The notes beneath the pieces were generated by a model. The model had not been told where the DNA came from and searched no databases. It was given only the letters and a program-made list of their open reading frames with translations. The position numbers and the translations under genes were made by a program. Below, piece by piece: positions 7,253 to 15,560 of a stretch of DNA of 23,652 nucleotides. The first letter of the stretch is position 1. The number at the start of each line of letters is the position of its first letter. This stretch comes from CAYVHB01 sp964450865 (GTDB lineage Bacteria; Bacillota; Clostridia; Saccharofermentanales; UBA5734): assembly GCA_964450865.1 (NCBI GenBank), contig CAYVHB010000041.1, positions 1-23,652 on the forward strand, given 5' to 3'.

Positions 7253-8932
7253 ATGACAACTTATCAATGGTGGCAAGATAAAATTATCTATCAGATCTAT
7301 CCGAAAAGTTTCTACGACACCAATGGTGACGGGATCGGGGATCTGCCTGGCATTATCGCCAAATTACCCTATCTGCAAGATCTCGGCGTTGATATCATCT
7401 GGATCTGTCCGATCTATCAGTCGCCGATGGCCGATAATGGCTATGACATTTCCGATTATTACAAGGTCCATCCGGAATTCGGCACCGATCAGGATCTTGA
7501 TAACCTGATCCAGGCTGCCGACCGCCATGGGATTAAAATCATCCTTGACCTGGTCATCAATCATTCGTCGGACGAACACGCCTGGTTTCAACAGGCCCTG
7601 GCTGATCCAACTGGTGAATATGGCCAGTACTACATCATCCGTGAAGGACGGGACGGCCAGCCGCCGACCAATTGGCGATCGCTTTTTGGCGGCAGTGCCT
7701 GGGAGCCCATTCCCGGGACGAATCTGTTCTACCTGCACACCTTTGCCATCAAGCAGCCGGACCTGAATTGGGAAAACCCGGTTGTGCGGGAGAAACTGTA
7801 CGCAATGGTCAACTGGTGGCTGGATAAAGGTATAGCCGGATTCCGCGTCGATGCGATTACGTTTATCAAGAAAGACCAGGACTTCCCCAGCGCCCCGCCG
7901 GATGCGGCAGATGGCCTGGTTGATATTGCCGGCAGTGCCCTGAATCAGCCGGGCATTGAACAATACCTGGCGGAGCTGCGCGACCGGGTGTTCAAAGTCC
8001 ATGATTGCCTGACGGTGGCCGAAGCACCAGGCGTACCCTTTGCCGATTTACAGCGCTATGAGGGTGACAACGGCTACTTCTCGATGATTTTTGACTTTAC
8101 GCTGACCGACCTTGACCTCGATCCCAAAGGCAGTGGCTGCTGGTTTCGCCAGAGCGGCTGGACCGTGCCCGATTTCAAGGCTCGCCTGAATCACCTGATG
8201 CTGGAGACGCAAAAGATCGGCTGGAATCCCAACTATCTGGAGAATCACGACCAGCCCCGCTCGCTGAATCATTACCTGCCAGCCGCTGATATTGGCTATG
8301 CCAGTGCGACAATGCTGGCAACGATGTTCATGCTGCTGCGTGGTACGCCGTTCATCTATCAGGGCCAGGAACTGGGCATGACCAACTGCCCGATGGAATT
8401 GTCCGAGTATAATGATCTGTCGACCCATGACCAGTATGCCCGGGCCCGTCTGGCCGGCCTCAGTGATGCCGAAGCGATGGCTACCGTGTTCTATCGCAGC
8501 CGCGATCATGCGCGGACGCCGTTTCAGTGGAGCGATGGGCCAAATGCCGGCTTTACCAGCGGTCGACCCTGGCTGAAGGTCAATCCCAATTATGTGACGG
8601 TTAATCTGACTGCCGAGCAGCTGGATGAGGGTTCTGTCTACCATTATTACAAATGCCTGATTGCCTTGCGCAAGCATTCGGCGGATCGCGATACGCTTTC
8701 CCTGGGTGATTTTGCGGTCTGGCCGACCGGGTCGCCTACGGTGATCGCTTATGTGCGGAGCCTGCCTGACCGGCTGCCGATTCTGGTGCTGAATAATTTT
8801 TCGGCTGAGCCGGCTGTCGAGGCGGTTGATCCGGGCTTCTCGCGGATTTTGCTGAGTAATTTGCCCGAGGCGGTGCTGGCCGACGGCCTGGTGACACTGG
8901 CACCGTACCAGTCGCTGGTGCTTGGGCAGTAA
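7253..8932 (+). CDS. GH13 alpha-glucosidase (MalL/oligo-glucosidase type)
   Basis: A cytoplasmic enzyme of 559 residues, no signal peptide, the usual length for this GH13 group. It hydrolyses terminal alpha-glucosidic bonds of short oligosaccharides. The GH13 regions are in order: DLVINH (region I), GFRVDA with nucleophile Asp200, AEAPG with acid Glu257, and NHDQPR with Asp333, followed by FIYQGQELGMTN. Ala201 follows the nucleophile. In characterised enzymes of this group Val there goes with alpha-1,6 activity and Ala or Thr with alpha-1,4, so maltose or maltodextrin hydrolysis is favoured over isomaltose or trehalose-6-phosphate. AGGAG (7238-7242) supports ATG 7253. Following the importer genes, it likely processes the imported sugar. 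Confidence 0.93.
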   Translation: MTTYQWWQDKIIYQIYPKSFYDTNGDGIGDLPGIIAKLPYLQDLGVDIIWICPIYQSPMADNGYDISDYYKVHPEFGTDQDLDNLIQAADRHGIKIILDLVINHSSDEHAWFQQALADPTGEYGQYYIIREGRDGQPPTNWRSLFGGSAWEPIPGTNLFYLHTFAIKQPDLNWENPVVREKLYAMVNWWLDKGIAGFRVDAITFIKKDQDFPSAPPDAADGLVDIAGSALNQPGIEQYLAELRDRVFKVHDCLTVAEAPGVPFADLQRYEGDNGYFSMIFDFTLTDLDLDPKGSGCWFRQSGWTVPDFKARLNHLMLETQKIGWNPNYLENHDQPRSLNHYLPAADIGYASATMLATMFMLLRGTPFIYQGQELGMTNCPMELSEYNDLSTHDQYARARLAGLSDAEAMATVFYRSRDHARTPFQWSDGPNAGFTSGRPWLKVNPNYVTVNLTAEQLDEGSVYHYYKCLIALRKHSADRDTLSLGDFAVWPTGSPTVIAYVRSLPDRLPILVLNNFSAEPAVEAVDPGFSRILLSNLPEAVLADGLVTLAPYQSLVLGQ

Positions 8933-9047
8933 GCGCCAGCAGGGTCGCCAGATAGCCGGTTTGCCTGGCAATTGGTGGCAGCCTTTCAATAGCCCCATGA
9001 TGGTTTGCTGGCCCCTGATCCGGCCAGCATCCATGCCTTGATATCCC

Positions 9048-9093
9048 CCCACAGGAAAAGCCATGGCGGAGACGCTGTGGCTTTTCTTGTGGG
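9048..9093. terminator. Bidirectional intrinsic terminator between convergent genes
   Basis: The left arm 9048-9068 pairs with 9073-9093 around a GAGA loop, giving about 21 pairs including a few G-T wobbles. The GC-rich inner stem is followed by CTTTTCTTGT on the + strand and preceded by AGGAAAAG, the mirror arrangement that gives a U tract in both directions. It suits termination of the glucosidase gene and of the minus-strand GH13 gene. Confidence 0.75.
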
Positions 9094-9239
9094 CGTGGCA
9101 AAGGATGGCCCAGCCGAGGCCGCGAGACGCACATCGTAAAGGCACTGCAAGCGGCCCGGCCGGAGCTGCGCACTTCACTCGGACAAGATCGCTATCGCGA
9201 TCAACTCGCTCGGGTGCATCGGCCCCGGTCCGGGCTTAT

Positions 9240-9270
9240 GACGTTTGCCCTCTGCCGCGGGGCGAACGTC
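9240..9270 (-). other. Stem-loop just after the minus-strand GH13 stop
   Basis: GACGTTTGCCC (9240-9250) pairs with 9260-9270, 11 bp with one G-T wobble and a 9-base loop. On the minus strand it begins about 10 bases after the stop codon, but no T run follows. It may protect the mRNA 3' end while termination happens at the 9048-9093 hairpin. Confidence 0.45.
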
Positions 9271-9279
9271 ACATTGCGT

Positions 9280-10572
9280 TTATTGTTGGTTGTCTTCTGC
9301 CGGTTGCCCTGCCGGACGGTTGTTTTCGGTGATTATTTCATACCCCCAGGGGTTGAGGGTGAGGGCTGGGAGGACGGCGCTGGCGGGGAGTTTGCGGGTT
9401 TTGGCGGAGAAGTTGATGATGACTTTTACGGTATTTTCGTCTCTGGTCCGGCTGTAGGCGAGGATGGTGCGGCTGGTGACGGGCAGGACCTGGATGGTGC
9501 CGCCGTATTGGCCGTTCCAGAGGGCTTTGTTTTTCTTTTTGAGCGTAAACAGATTTTTGTAGAAGGGTGCGTAGGTGTAGTCTTTCCAGTCGATGGGATC
9601 GGTTTCGAAGAAGGCCAGGCGTTTGTCCAGTCCGGATTCCTGGCCGTTGTAGAGCAGGGGCATGCCGGGCAGGGTGGCGGCCAGGACGGCGCAGGCCTTG
9701 AAGGCTTCGCCATAGAGTTCCTGGTCGTGGGCGCGCCAGGCGTTGAGGTCGTGATTGGATGTGAATTTCATGCGGTAGGCGTCAATGGGGTAGGGATGGG
9801 GTGGCTGTTCCAGCCATTTTTTCAGTTTCAGGCAGGTTCCCTTGCCTTGCATGAGCTCGGTCATGAGTTCATAGAGTTCCCAGTCGTAGGTCATGTCAAA
9901 GGCGGCGCGGTGCAGCTCGGGGGTTGACCACTCGGCCAGCATGAAGACCGGTTTTAATTTTTCCATTTCTAAGCGGGCTTGCTCCCAGAAGGCGGTCGGG
10001 ACCAGGCCGGCGACGTCGCAGCGATACCCGTCGATATCGGCTTCTTTTATCCAGTACAGCAGGGCCTCGGTCATGGCGCTCCAGAGTTCTGGCTGGTTGT
10101 AATCAAGACCGACGACGTCTGTCCAGTATTCCAGCTCGTTGCCGTTATCATAGACGTAACTGTCGATTTCGCCACTGGCGTTTTTCTTGTACCATTCGGG
10201 ATGTTCGCTGACCCAGTGATGGTCCCAGGCGGTATGATTGGCTACCCAGTCGATGATCAGGTGCATGCCCATGGTATGGACCTGGGCAACCAGGGCTTTG
10301 AAGTCCTCAAGGGTGCCGAAGGCCGGGTTGATTGCCTTGTAGTTGCGGACTGAGTAGTTGCTGCCCAGGGTGCCTTTGCGGTTTTTTTCACCGATGGGCT
10401 GGATGGGCATCAGCCAGATGATGTCAACGCCCATTTTTTTCAGGCGGGGCAGCTGGGCCGCGAAGGCCTGGATGGTTCCTTCCGGGCTGAACTGGCGCAA
10501 GTTGACCTCGTAGATGTTGGCTTTTCTGGTCCAGGTGGCGTGTTTGAATAGCGTTGATTGACTGGTTGCCAT
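9280..10572 (-). CDS. GH13 alpha-amylase-family enzyme, cytoplasmic
   Basis: A GH13 glycosidase of 430 residues. The ATG at 10572 is chosen, not the longer frame from 10641, because GGAGGT (10582-10577 on the minus strand) lies 4 bases before it and the extra 23 residues fall in repeat DNA. No signal peptide is seen. Regions in order: DWVANH (region I), GYRCDVAG with nucleophile Asp186, MLAEW with acid Glu214, and TSNHD with Asp275, then a short C-terminal beta domain. The 'AEW' at the acid residue is less usual than EIW or EVW, so the subfamily and exact substrate are uncertain; a maltodextrin or other alpha-glucan oligomer is likely. It is not beside the importer operon but faces it across a shared terminator. 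Confidence 0.9.
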   Translation of the reverse strand: MATSQSTLFKHATWTRKANIYEVNLRQFSPEGTIQAFAAQLPRLKKMGVDIIWLMPIQPIGEKNRKGTLGSNYSVRNYKAINPAFGTLEDFKALVAQVHTMGMHLIIDWVANHTAWDHHWVSEHPEWYKKNASGEIDSYVYDNGNELEYWTDVVGLDYNQPELWSAMTEALLYWIKEADIDGYRCDVAGLVPTAFWEQARLEMEKLKPVFMLAEWSTPELHRAAFDMTYDWELYELMTELMQGKGTCLKLKKWLEQPPHPYPIDAYRMKFTSNHDLNAWRAHDQELYGEAFKACAVLAATLPGMPLLYNGQESGLDKRLAFFETDPIDWKDYTYAPFYKNLFTLKKKNKALWNGQYGGTIQVLPVTSRTILAYSRTRDENTVKVIINFSAKTRKLPASAVLPALTLNPWGYEIITENNRPAGQPAEDNQQ

Positions 10573-10595
10573 TTTTACCTCCAAAGACTGTAATA

Positions 10596-10698
10596 GATGG
10601 GAGCCTGGTCTGTGTGTTATAGATAGGTCAAGTGATCGCACTGCGGATGCGGCTCGTGAGGAAATGGATGGAAGCCTGGTCTGTGTGTTATAGATAGG
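10596..10698. repeat. 32-bp direct repeat upstream of the GH13 gene
   Basis: Copies at 10596-10627 and 10667-10698 (period 71) differ at one position. Read on the minus strand, each carries CTATCTATAACACACAG, with a TATAAC box (10621-10616 and 10692-10687) resembling a -10 element. A weaker third likeness (GCCTGGCTTGTCTG) follows at about 10699-10713. The repeat lies between the PBP stop and the GH13 start, so duplicated promoters or operators are possible. Confidence 0.75.
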
Positions 10699-10725
10699 GC
10701 CTGGCTTGTCTGATATCGATGGTTA

Positions 10726-12123
10726 TTAATCGAGTGCCTGGATGGCGGCTTTGAACAGGTTGGCGGCGATGGGGGCGGCGACGCGACCGCCGGATATGCC
10801 TTCTTCGATGACAACAGCGATGGCGAGCGGGTATTTGCTGCTGGCGATGTAGCCGATGTAGACGGCATTATTGGCTTTGCCCTCGACCTGGACGGTGCCT
10901 GTTTTACCAGCGATTTTATAACCGGAGACTGCCGCCGCAGTGCCAGTGCCCGCGGTTGTCACACTCAGCATCAGTTTTTCCAGCTTTTGGGCGATGGTGA
11001 CCGGGACGATGGTCCGCCAGGCCCGGGATGTCAGGCGGTCGTAGGTCAGGCCGAGGGGATTGGTCAGGTGGTCGATGATGTGCGGGGCCTGGATCACCCC
11101 GTCATTGCCGATGCCGCCGGCGATCAGGGCCAGCTGCAGGGGTGACAGGTAGAGTTTGCTGTCGGCTGTTGGCTGGCCGATGGCCAGCCAGGACAGCACG
11201 GCAGGGTCATCTTTGCTGCTGATCTGGCTGGTGGTCACTGCCAGGCGGTCGACGCTCAGAGATTCGCCCAGACCAAAGTCGGCAGCCGTCGTCAATAGCC
11301 GGTCCCGGCCCAGCCGGGCTCCGGCCTCGCCAAAAAAGATATTGCAGGATTCAGCGAAGGCTTCACCGAGATCCACGGTCCCGTGGCCGGAGTCGCTTTC
11401 GCTGGCCCCATAGGGGCTGACTGTCGAACGGCCGGCGCACCGGACCGTCCAGTCGGGATTGTAGGTGTCAGCTTGCAGCCAGGCTGCGGTGGTCAGGATC
11501 TTGAAAGTCGAGCCGGGTGCATAGGTGCCGAGCAGGGCCCGATCGAAAAGTGACGTTTCCGGGAAATCTCTGTAAGTTATTACGCTTTTGGGGCTGGTGC
11601 TGGGTGAACTGACAGATGCGAGAATCGCACCGGTCTGGTAGTTGAGCAGGACGATGGCACCATTGCGTCCGTCAAGCTGCTGATAGGCTTCGCGGCACAG
11701 GCTGGCATCAAGGGTTAACTGCACATCGTCGCCCTTCAGGCCCTGGCCAGTCACATCAAGGAGAAGCTGGTGCAACAGATTGCGGTCGGTTCCCAGGAGC
11801 TGACCCTGATAACGGGCTTCGATCGTATTGGTGATGTTATGGGTATAATCGCCGACGATATGAAGCACGGCTTTGGCTGTCGTGGCGTCTTCGCTGTATC
11901 GCCGCTGGCCATCGATGCTTTGCGCCAGAATCTTGCCGTTGCGATCATAGATGGTTCCAGCTTCCGCGTAACGGGTTTTCAAGGCGGCCTTGTTTTCACC
12001 GGCGGCGGCAACCAGCTGGGTCTTGCTGCGATATTGCTGGATTGTCAGGCCGGACAGCATCAGCAAGGACAGAATCAGGAACAGCACCAGGATGATTTCA
12101 AGATTGCGCACCAGCTGTTTCAT
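10726..12123 (-). CDS. Penicillin-binding protein, short class-B-like transpeptidase (PbpA type)
   Basis: A cell-wall transpeptidase of 465 residues that would cross-link peptidoglycan outside the membrane. One N-terminal helix (about 8-27) is followed by a short linker domain and the transpeptidase domain with all three motifs: STFK (Ser205 and Lys208), SCN (Ser259-Asn261) and KTG (Lys407-Gly409). It is shorter than typical PBP2 or FtsI proteins, resembling the PbpA proteins of actinobacteria, which also have a reduced N-terminal region. The start codon overlaps the stop of the SEDS gene upstream by 4 bases, so the polymerase and the transpeptidase are produced as a pair, the usual arrangement for RodA/FtsW-PBP complexes. 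The Cys within SCN also occurs in other PBPs. Confidence 0.93.
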   Translation of the reverse strand: MKQLVRNLEIILVLFLILSLLMLSGLTIQQYRSKTQLVAAAGENKAALKTRYAEAGTIYDRNGKILAQSIDGQRRYSEDATTAKAVLHIVGDYTHNITNTIEARYQGQLLGTDRNLLHQLLLDVTGQGLKGDDVQLTLDASLCREAYQQLDGRNGAIVLLNYQTGAILASVSSPSTSPKSVITYRDFPETSLFDRALLGTYAPGSTFKILTTAAWLQADTYNPDWTVRCAGRSTVSPYGASESDSGHGTVDLGEAFAESCNIFFGEAGARLGRDRLLTTAADFGLGESLSVDRLAVTTSQISSKDDPAVLSWLAIGQPTADSKLYLSPLQLALIAGGIGNDGVIQAPHIIDHLTNPLGLTYDRLTSRAWRTIVPVTIAQKLEKLMLSVTTAGTGTAAAVSGYKIAGKTGTVQVEGKANNAVYIGYIASSKYPLAIAVVIEEGISGGRVAAPIAANLFKAAIQALD

Positions 12124-13904
12124 TTAGCGAGCGCCTCCACGCGGCGGGCTGATACGCCGAACAGGATTGCCAGGAGCAGGAACTTGGCCAGCAGCGAGCT
12201 GCCTCCTTCCGCGATCAGCGGCAATGTCGCTCCGGTCAGCGGGATCAGGCCGGTAACCCCGGCGATGACGATGACTGCTTCCATGAAGCAGACGGTGCCG
12301 ATACCGAGGGCCAGGCCGGATGTAAAGCCGTCCTGGGCAATGATGCTGATCCGGGCTGCCCGCAGCCAGATGATGATGAAGATCAGGACGACGGCCAGGG
12401 CCATGACCAGGCCCAGTTCTTCGCCCAGTATGGCATATACCATATCCGAAGAGGCCAGGGGGATCCCGTCGGGACTGCCATTGCCCAGGCCGCGGCCGAA
12501 GAGGCCACCGCGGCCGATGGCCTGCAGGGCGTAGACGACCTGGCGGTTGCTGTCATTGACTTCACTCCACAGCGAAGTCCAGCCGGCAAGGCGGCGCTGG
12601 ACATGCGGGAAAAGGGCAAAGGCAACCAGTCCCAGGGCTGAACCGCTGGCGAGAATCAGCAGCGTTGTCCAGTATTCCGATGTCATGACAACGTAGACGA
12701 CCAGGGTGGTTGGCAGCAGGATCATGGCTGAGCCCAGATCGGGCAGGAGCAGGATCAGGAAAAAGACCAGGGCGGCCCAGAGGGCGAAAATGATCTGGAC
12801 CCGGCGGGCGGGACGGTTCTTAAAGAAGCTGGCCAGGACGATCAGGTAGGTGATCTTGGCAAATTCCGTCAGCTGCAGGGAAACGCCGCCAAAATTGATC
12901 CAGAGTGTAGCCCCATGCGCATCGGCGCCATTGCCGAGAACCAGAGTCAGCAGCAGCAGCAAGGGCGTGACAACGGCGCATAACAGGCTTAGTGGCTCCA
13001 GCAGGCGGGTGCGGGCGACCAGTATGGCGATCAGGGGCAGCAGGAGCAGGCCGGCCAACAAGGCGCTGCCCTGGGTTGTCAGGTCAGCCAGCATGGCCGC
13101 CTGGGCCGTCGCATTACCCAGCGCGTCACTGTTGTTGACGATGGCCAGCCGGGCCTGGAACAGCAGGCCGAGAAAGGCCAGCTGGGTCAGGCACAAGATC
13201 AGCACGCGGTCGGCATTTTTCAGCAGCCGGGGCAACATTGCGCTGTATATATTGCTCAGCAGCAGAAAGCCTGATAATGCTGCAGCCAGCAGCAGACGCA
13301 GGTCGGGCCACAGGGCCGGGGTCATCAGGATCAGGAGCAGGCCGCCCAGCAGGCAGAACAGATTGACTGTCAGGGTGGCGGCCCGCAGTGGACCGGCTGA
13401 TGCTGCCGCCGGATACTGCGGTGTGGTATCAACTGCCTGATAGTGCAGACCGGCCGCATCGGTGGCGGCACGTTCGTTAATGAAAGTGAGTATAACGTCA
13501 CCCAGGGACAGAACGTCCTGATTGGCCAGGGGTGTCGGGTTCAGGATGCGGACACCGTTAATCAGGACGACTGCGTTGCGGCTGGCCGGACGGATAAACC
13601 AGTCCCGGTCATACAGATAAATGATGGCATGACGACGGCTGATTGAAGGCTGATTGAAGCGGATATCGCTGGTTGGGGCTGTGCCCAGATTGGTAGTATG
13701 ATACAAGGGCAGAACCCGGACCCGCTCAGTGGTCGCGGCCAGTTGCTGGCTGGCCATCAGATAGAAACCGGCTACTGGCAGGACCTTGTTTTTACGGTCC
13801 CAGCGCAGCTCGCTTAAAGTCAGGCGCAATAGCTGCCAGACAAAGACAATGATCAGTCCGGCGAACAGGTAGCGGGCCAGATAGGATAATTGGAATATCA
13901 GCAT
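12120..13904 (-). CDS. FHA domain fused to a SEDS (RodA/FtsW/SpoVE) peptidoglycan polymerase
   Basis: A 594-residue protein. An N-terminal helix (about 8-27) leads to a cytoplasmic FHA domain (about 60-145) with the phosphothreonine-binding SISRRH (Ser89, His92) and a later NG (Asn116-Gly117). A SEDS glycosyltransferase core with about ten helices follows (about 170-594). In the core, LLPDLGSA, SSDMVYA (Asp487 aligns with the catalytic Asp of RodA) and the LTGATLPLIAEGGSSLL signature are clear. It should polymerise glycan strands with the coupled PBP. The FHA domain implies docking to a Thr-phosphorylated protein, so control by a PknB-like kinase is inferred; no such kinase is in the window. 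GAGAGGAT lies about 6 bases before ATG 13904. Confidence 0.92.
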   Translation of the reverse strand: MLIFQLSYLARYLFAGLIIVFVWQLLRLTLSELRWDRKNKVLPVAGFYLMASQQLAATTERVRVLPLYHTTNLGTAPTSDIRFNQPSISRRHAIIYLYDRDWFIRPASRNAVVLINGVRILNPTPLANQDVLSLGDVILTFINERAATDAAGLHYQAVDTTPQYPAAASAGPLRAATLTVNLFCLLGGLLLILMTPALWPDLRLLLAAALSGFLLLSNIYSAMLPRLLKNADRVLILCLTQLAFLGLLFQARLAIVNNSDALGNATAQAAMLADLTTQGSALLAGLLLLPLIAILVARTRLLEPLSLLCAVVTPLLLLLTLVLGNGADAHGATLWINFGGVSLQLTEFAKITYLIVLASFFKNRPARRVQIIFALWAALVFFLILLLPDLGSAMILLPTTLVVYVVMTSEYWTTLLILASGSALGLVAFALFPHVQRRLAGWTSLWSEVNDSNRQVVYALQAIGRGGLFGRGLGNGSPDGIPLASSDMVYAILGEELGLVMALAVVLIFIIIWLRAARISIIAQDGFTSGLALGIGTVCFMEAVIVIAGVTGLIPLTGATLPLIAEGGSSLLAKFLLLAILFGVSARRVEALAK

Positions 13905-13932
13905 GGACGTATCCTCTCATCTCTTTGAGCTT

Positions 13933-13961
13933 ACCATATTTTGGCCTGACCGTCATGTCAG
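13933..13961 (-). promoter_or_regulatory. Probable promoter of the SEDS-PBP operon
   Basis: On the minus strand CTGACA (13961-13956) and TATGGT (13938-13933) are separated by 17 bases. Transcription would begin about 20 bases before ATG 13904, leaving room for the ribosome binding site. Both boxes deviate from consensus, so the call is moderate. Confidence 0.45.
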
Positions 13962-14181
13962 TATTAATGGGAAGCAACACGGGGGAGCAACACGGACGCA
14001 ACCGTGTAACGGTACGGGAAAAGCATGGGGGAAGACGAGGGATCGCGCGGGAAGAATATCGGGATACAGGGAAATAACATGCAGCTATCACAATATAAAC
14101 AGTCCTGTAAACAAGCATTTGTTACACATTTCGCATAACATTTTGGATAAAATGAAAATTGCCATAATCTGACTCGGCTAG

Positions 14182-14190
14182 TGATATAAT
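14182..14190 (+). promoter_or_regulatory. Extended -10 promoter for the ABC exporter operon
   Basis: TGATATAAT gives a perfect TATAAT (14185-14190) with an upstream TG. The best -35-like box, TTGCCA (14159-14164), is 20 bases away, too far for a standard promoter, so recognition would rest on the extended -10. The predicted start is near 14197, about 58 bases before ATG 14255. Confidence 0.6.
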
Positions 14191-14254
14191 ACGTTATAAC
14201 AAAGTAGCCGGCATTGCCCGGGTTCTGGCAGGACCGGTGCGGGAGGATTGACAG

Positions 14255-15421
14255 ATGGGGGTCTCACTGAAAATAGCGATTCGTTTTCTGTTCTCGAGCA
14301 AGGGACAGACGATCATCATTGCACTGGGCATCGCGATTGGTATTTCGGTGCAGATTTTTATTGGTTCACTGATTCAGGGGCTGCAGGCCAGCCTGGTTGA
14401 TTCAACCATCGGCAATTCCTCGCAGATTACTGTGCTGTCCAATACCGATGACCCCTTCATCCGCGACTATGACAAGCTGATCAAGGCCCTGCCGGCCCGT
14501 GACAGCCGTATCCGCAAGGTGTCGCCGGTTCTTGACCAGCCGGGCATCATTATCAATGGCGACGAGTCGGAGTCGATCCTGGTTCGCGGCCTTGATTTTG
14601 CGCTCGCCGACCCGATCTACCGGATTTCCGAACGTTTGCTGACCGGCCGTTTGCCGGCTCAGGATTTTGAAGTGCTGATCGGCAGGAACCTGCAGACAGA
14701 ACTGGGTGTCCAGCCGGGGGATACGATCGAAATCACGGTGCTGGGCTCTGTTCGCCAGACCTTCCGGGTTACCGGTATTTTCGACCTGAAAGTCTCGTCA
14801 ATCAATTCCTCCTGGTTCCTGACGACACTTGATTCGGCGCAGTCGCTGTTTGACAAGCGTGGCCGGGTCACATCGGTGGAGATGCAGGTCGCTCCGGACG
14901 AGGTTTTCAGTGCTGACGCCATTGCAGCCGGGCTGGCTGACCTTGACCGCAATGGCGAGCTGGAGATCACCAACTGGAAAGCCCAGAATGAGCAGCTGCT
15001 GTCCGGCCTGAACGGTCAGAGCGTGTCCAGCCTGATGATCCAGGTCTTCGTTGTTATTTCGGTTATTCTCGGCATCGCCAGCGTCCTGGCGATCTCCGTG
15101 ATGCAGAAGTCGCGGCAGATTGGCATCCTGAAAGCCATGGGTATCCGCAATGCGCAAGCCAGCCGGATTTTCCTTTACCAGGGCCTGATTCTTGGCCTGC
15201 TTGGCGGGGTACTGGGCGTGGCCCTGGGTTATGGCCTGGCTTACAGTTTCACCATCTTTGCCCGCCGGCCGGATGGCAGTCCGGTCGTGGCCCTGTTGAT
15301 CGATCCGGCTTTTTTTGCACTGTCCTTCGTGATTGCCGTACTGGCCTCATCGCTGGCAGCCCTGATTCCGGCCCGCAAGTCGGCCCGGCTTGACCCGATC
15401 GAGGTGATCAAGAATGGCTGA
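14255..15421 (+). CDS. ABC transporter permease, FtsX/MacB (LolC-YknZ) type
   Basis: A membrane protein of 388 residues with the MacB/FtsX layout: one helix near the N-terminus (about 18-40), an extracytoplasmic domain of about 220 residues, then three C-terminal helices (about 260-285, 305-333 and 346-372). It ends with the conserved PARKSARLDPIEVIK tail of these permeases. GGAGG (14242-14246) lies 8 bases before the ATG. This family uses ATP for mechanical work on periplasmic or surface partners, or for export of peptides, lipids or drugs, rather than ordinary import. With the ATPase and HlyD-type adaptor downstream it forms a set resembling YknXYZ of Bacillus. The substrate cannot be read from the sequence. 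Confidence 0.92.
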   Translation: MGVSLKIAIRFLFSSKGQTIIIALGIAIGISVQIFIGSLIQGLQASLVDSTIGNSSQITVLSNTDDPFIRDYDKLIKALPARDSRIRKVSPVLDQPGIIINGDESESILVRGLDFALADPIYRISERLLTGRLPAQDFEVLIGRNLQTELGVQPGDTIEITVLGSVRQTFRVTGIFDLKVSSINSSWFLTTLDSAQSLFDKRGRVTSVEMQVAPDEVFSADAIAAGLADLDRNGELEITNWKAQNEQLLSGLNGQSVSSLMIQVFVVISVILGIASVLAISVMQKSRQIGILKAMGIRNAQASRIFLYQGLILGLLGGVLGVALGYGLAYSFTIFARRPDGSPVVALLIDPAFFALSFVIAVLASSLAALIPARKSARLDPIEVIKNG

Positions 15422-15560
15422 ACGGGGATTTGCCGCCTGCAGCCAGTGCCTGTTTTCTGACACGCCAGACAGATCAGGGTAACGGGGATCTGCAGCTTCT
15501 GATCCGGCCGGTATCCGTGTTCTGACACCCCAGATAGACCGAGGTGATTAAAAATGCCTG
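15401..15560. repeat. Spacer built of degenerate direct repeats between permease and ATPase genes
   Basis: The 20 bases at 15401-15420, which encode the last residues of the permease, recur at 15541-15560 with 17 matches. There the GAGGTGAT serves as the ATPase ribosome binding site and the copy runs into its start codon. Between them two blocks of about 60 bases (15421-15480 and 15481-15540) both begin AACGGGGAT and share further segments such as TTCTGACAC and CCAGA. Repeated tandem duplication is the simplest explanation. Confidence 0.7.

Larger units (their letters stand above)
8933..9279. other. Convergent intergenic region without a gene
   Basis: This 347-base spacer separates the converging GH13 genes. 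It holds a strong hairpin (9048-9093), a small GATCGC/GCGATC inverted repeat (9187-9192 with 9197-9202) and a stem-loop at 9240-9270. No frame shows protein-like composition together with a ribosome binding site. Nothing else was recognised. Confidence 0.6.
13905..14254. other. Divergent intergenic region without a gene
   Basis: This 350-base spacer holds the minus-strand SEDS promoter at one end and the plus-strand ABC promoter at the other. In between are two copies of AGCAACACGG (13973-13982 and 13986-13995), an ACACGG/CCGTGT hairpin (13990-13995 with 14002-14007), a purine-rich stretch, and an AT-rich part (about 14080-14200). The open frames across it lack convincing ribosome binding sites or recognisable protein features. 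Confidence 0.55.

Noticed and set aside
7253..8932. Trehalose-6-phosphate hydrolase (TreC)
   Set aside because: TreC and isomaltases have Val after the nucleophile and TreC usually lies beside a PTS gene; here Ala201 is found and the neighbour is an ABC importer.
9094..9239. Possible small gene or decayed gene in the convergent spacer
   Set aside because: Open frames here lack ribosome binding sites and protein-like patterns; nothing supports a gene.
9214..9927. 237-residue plus-strand frame antisense to the GH13 gene
   Set aside because: The opposite strand has complete GH13 catalytic motifs; this frame is a Gly/Val/Phe-rich shadow without a ribosome binding site.
13903..14172. 89-residue plus-strand frame in the divergent spacer
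   Set aside because: No ribosome binding site; it overlaps the SEDS promoter region and ends just before the ABC promoter, with no recognisable features.
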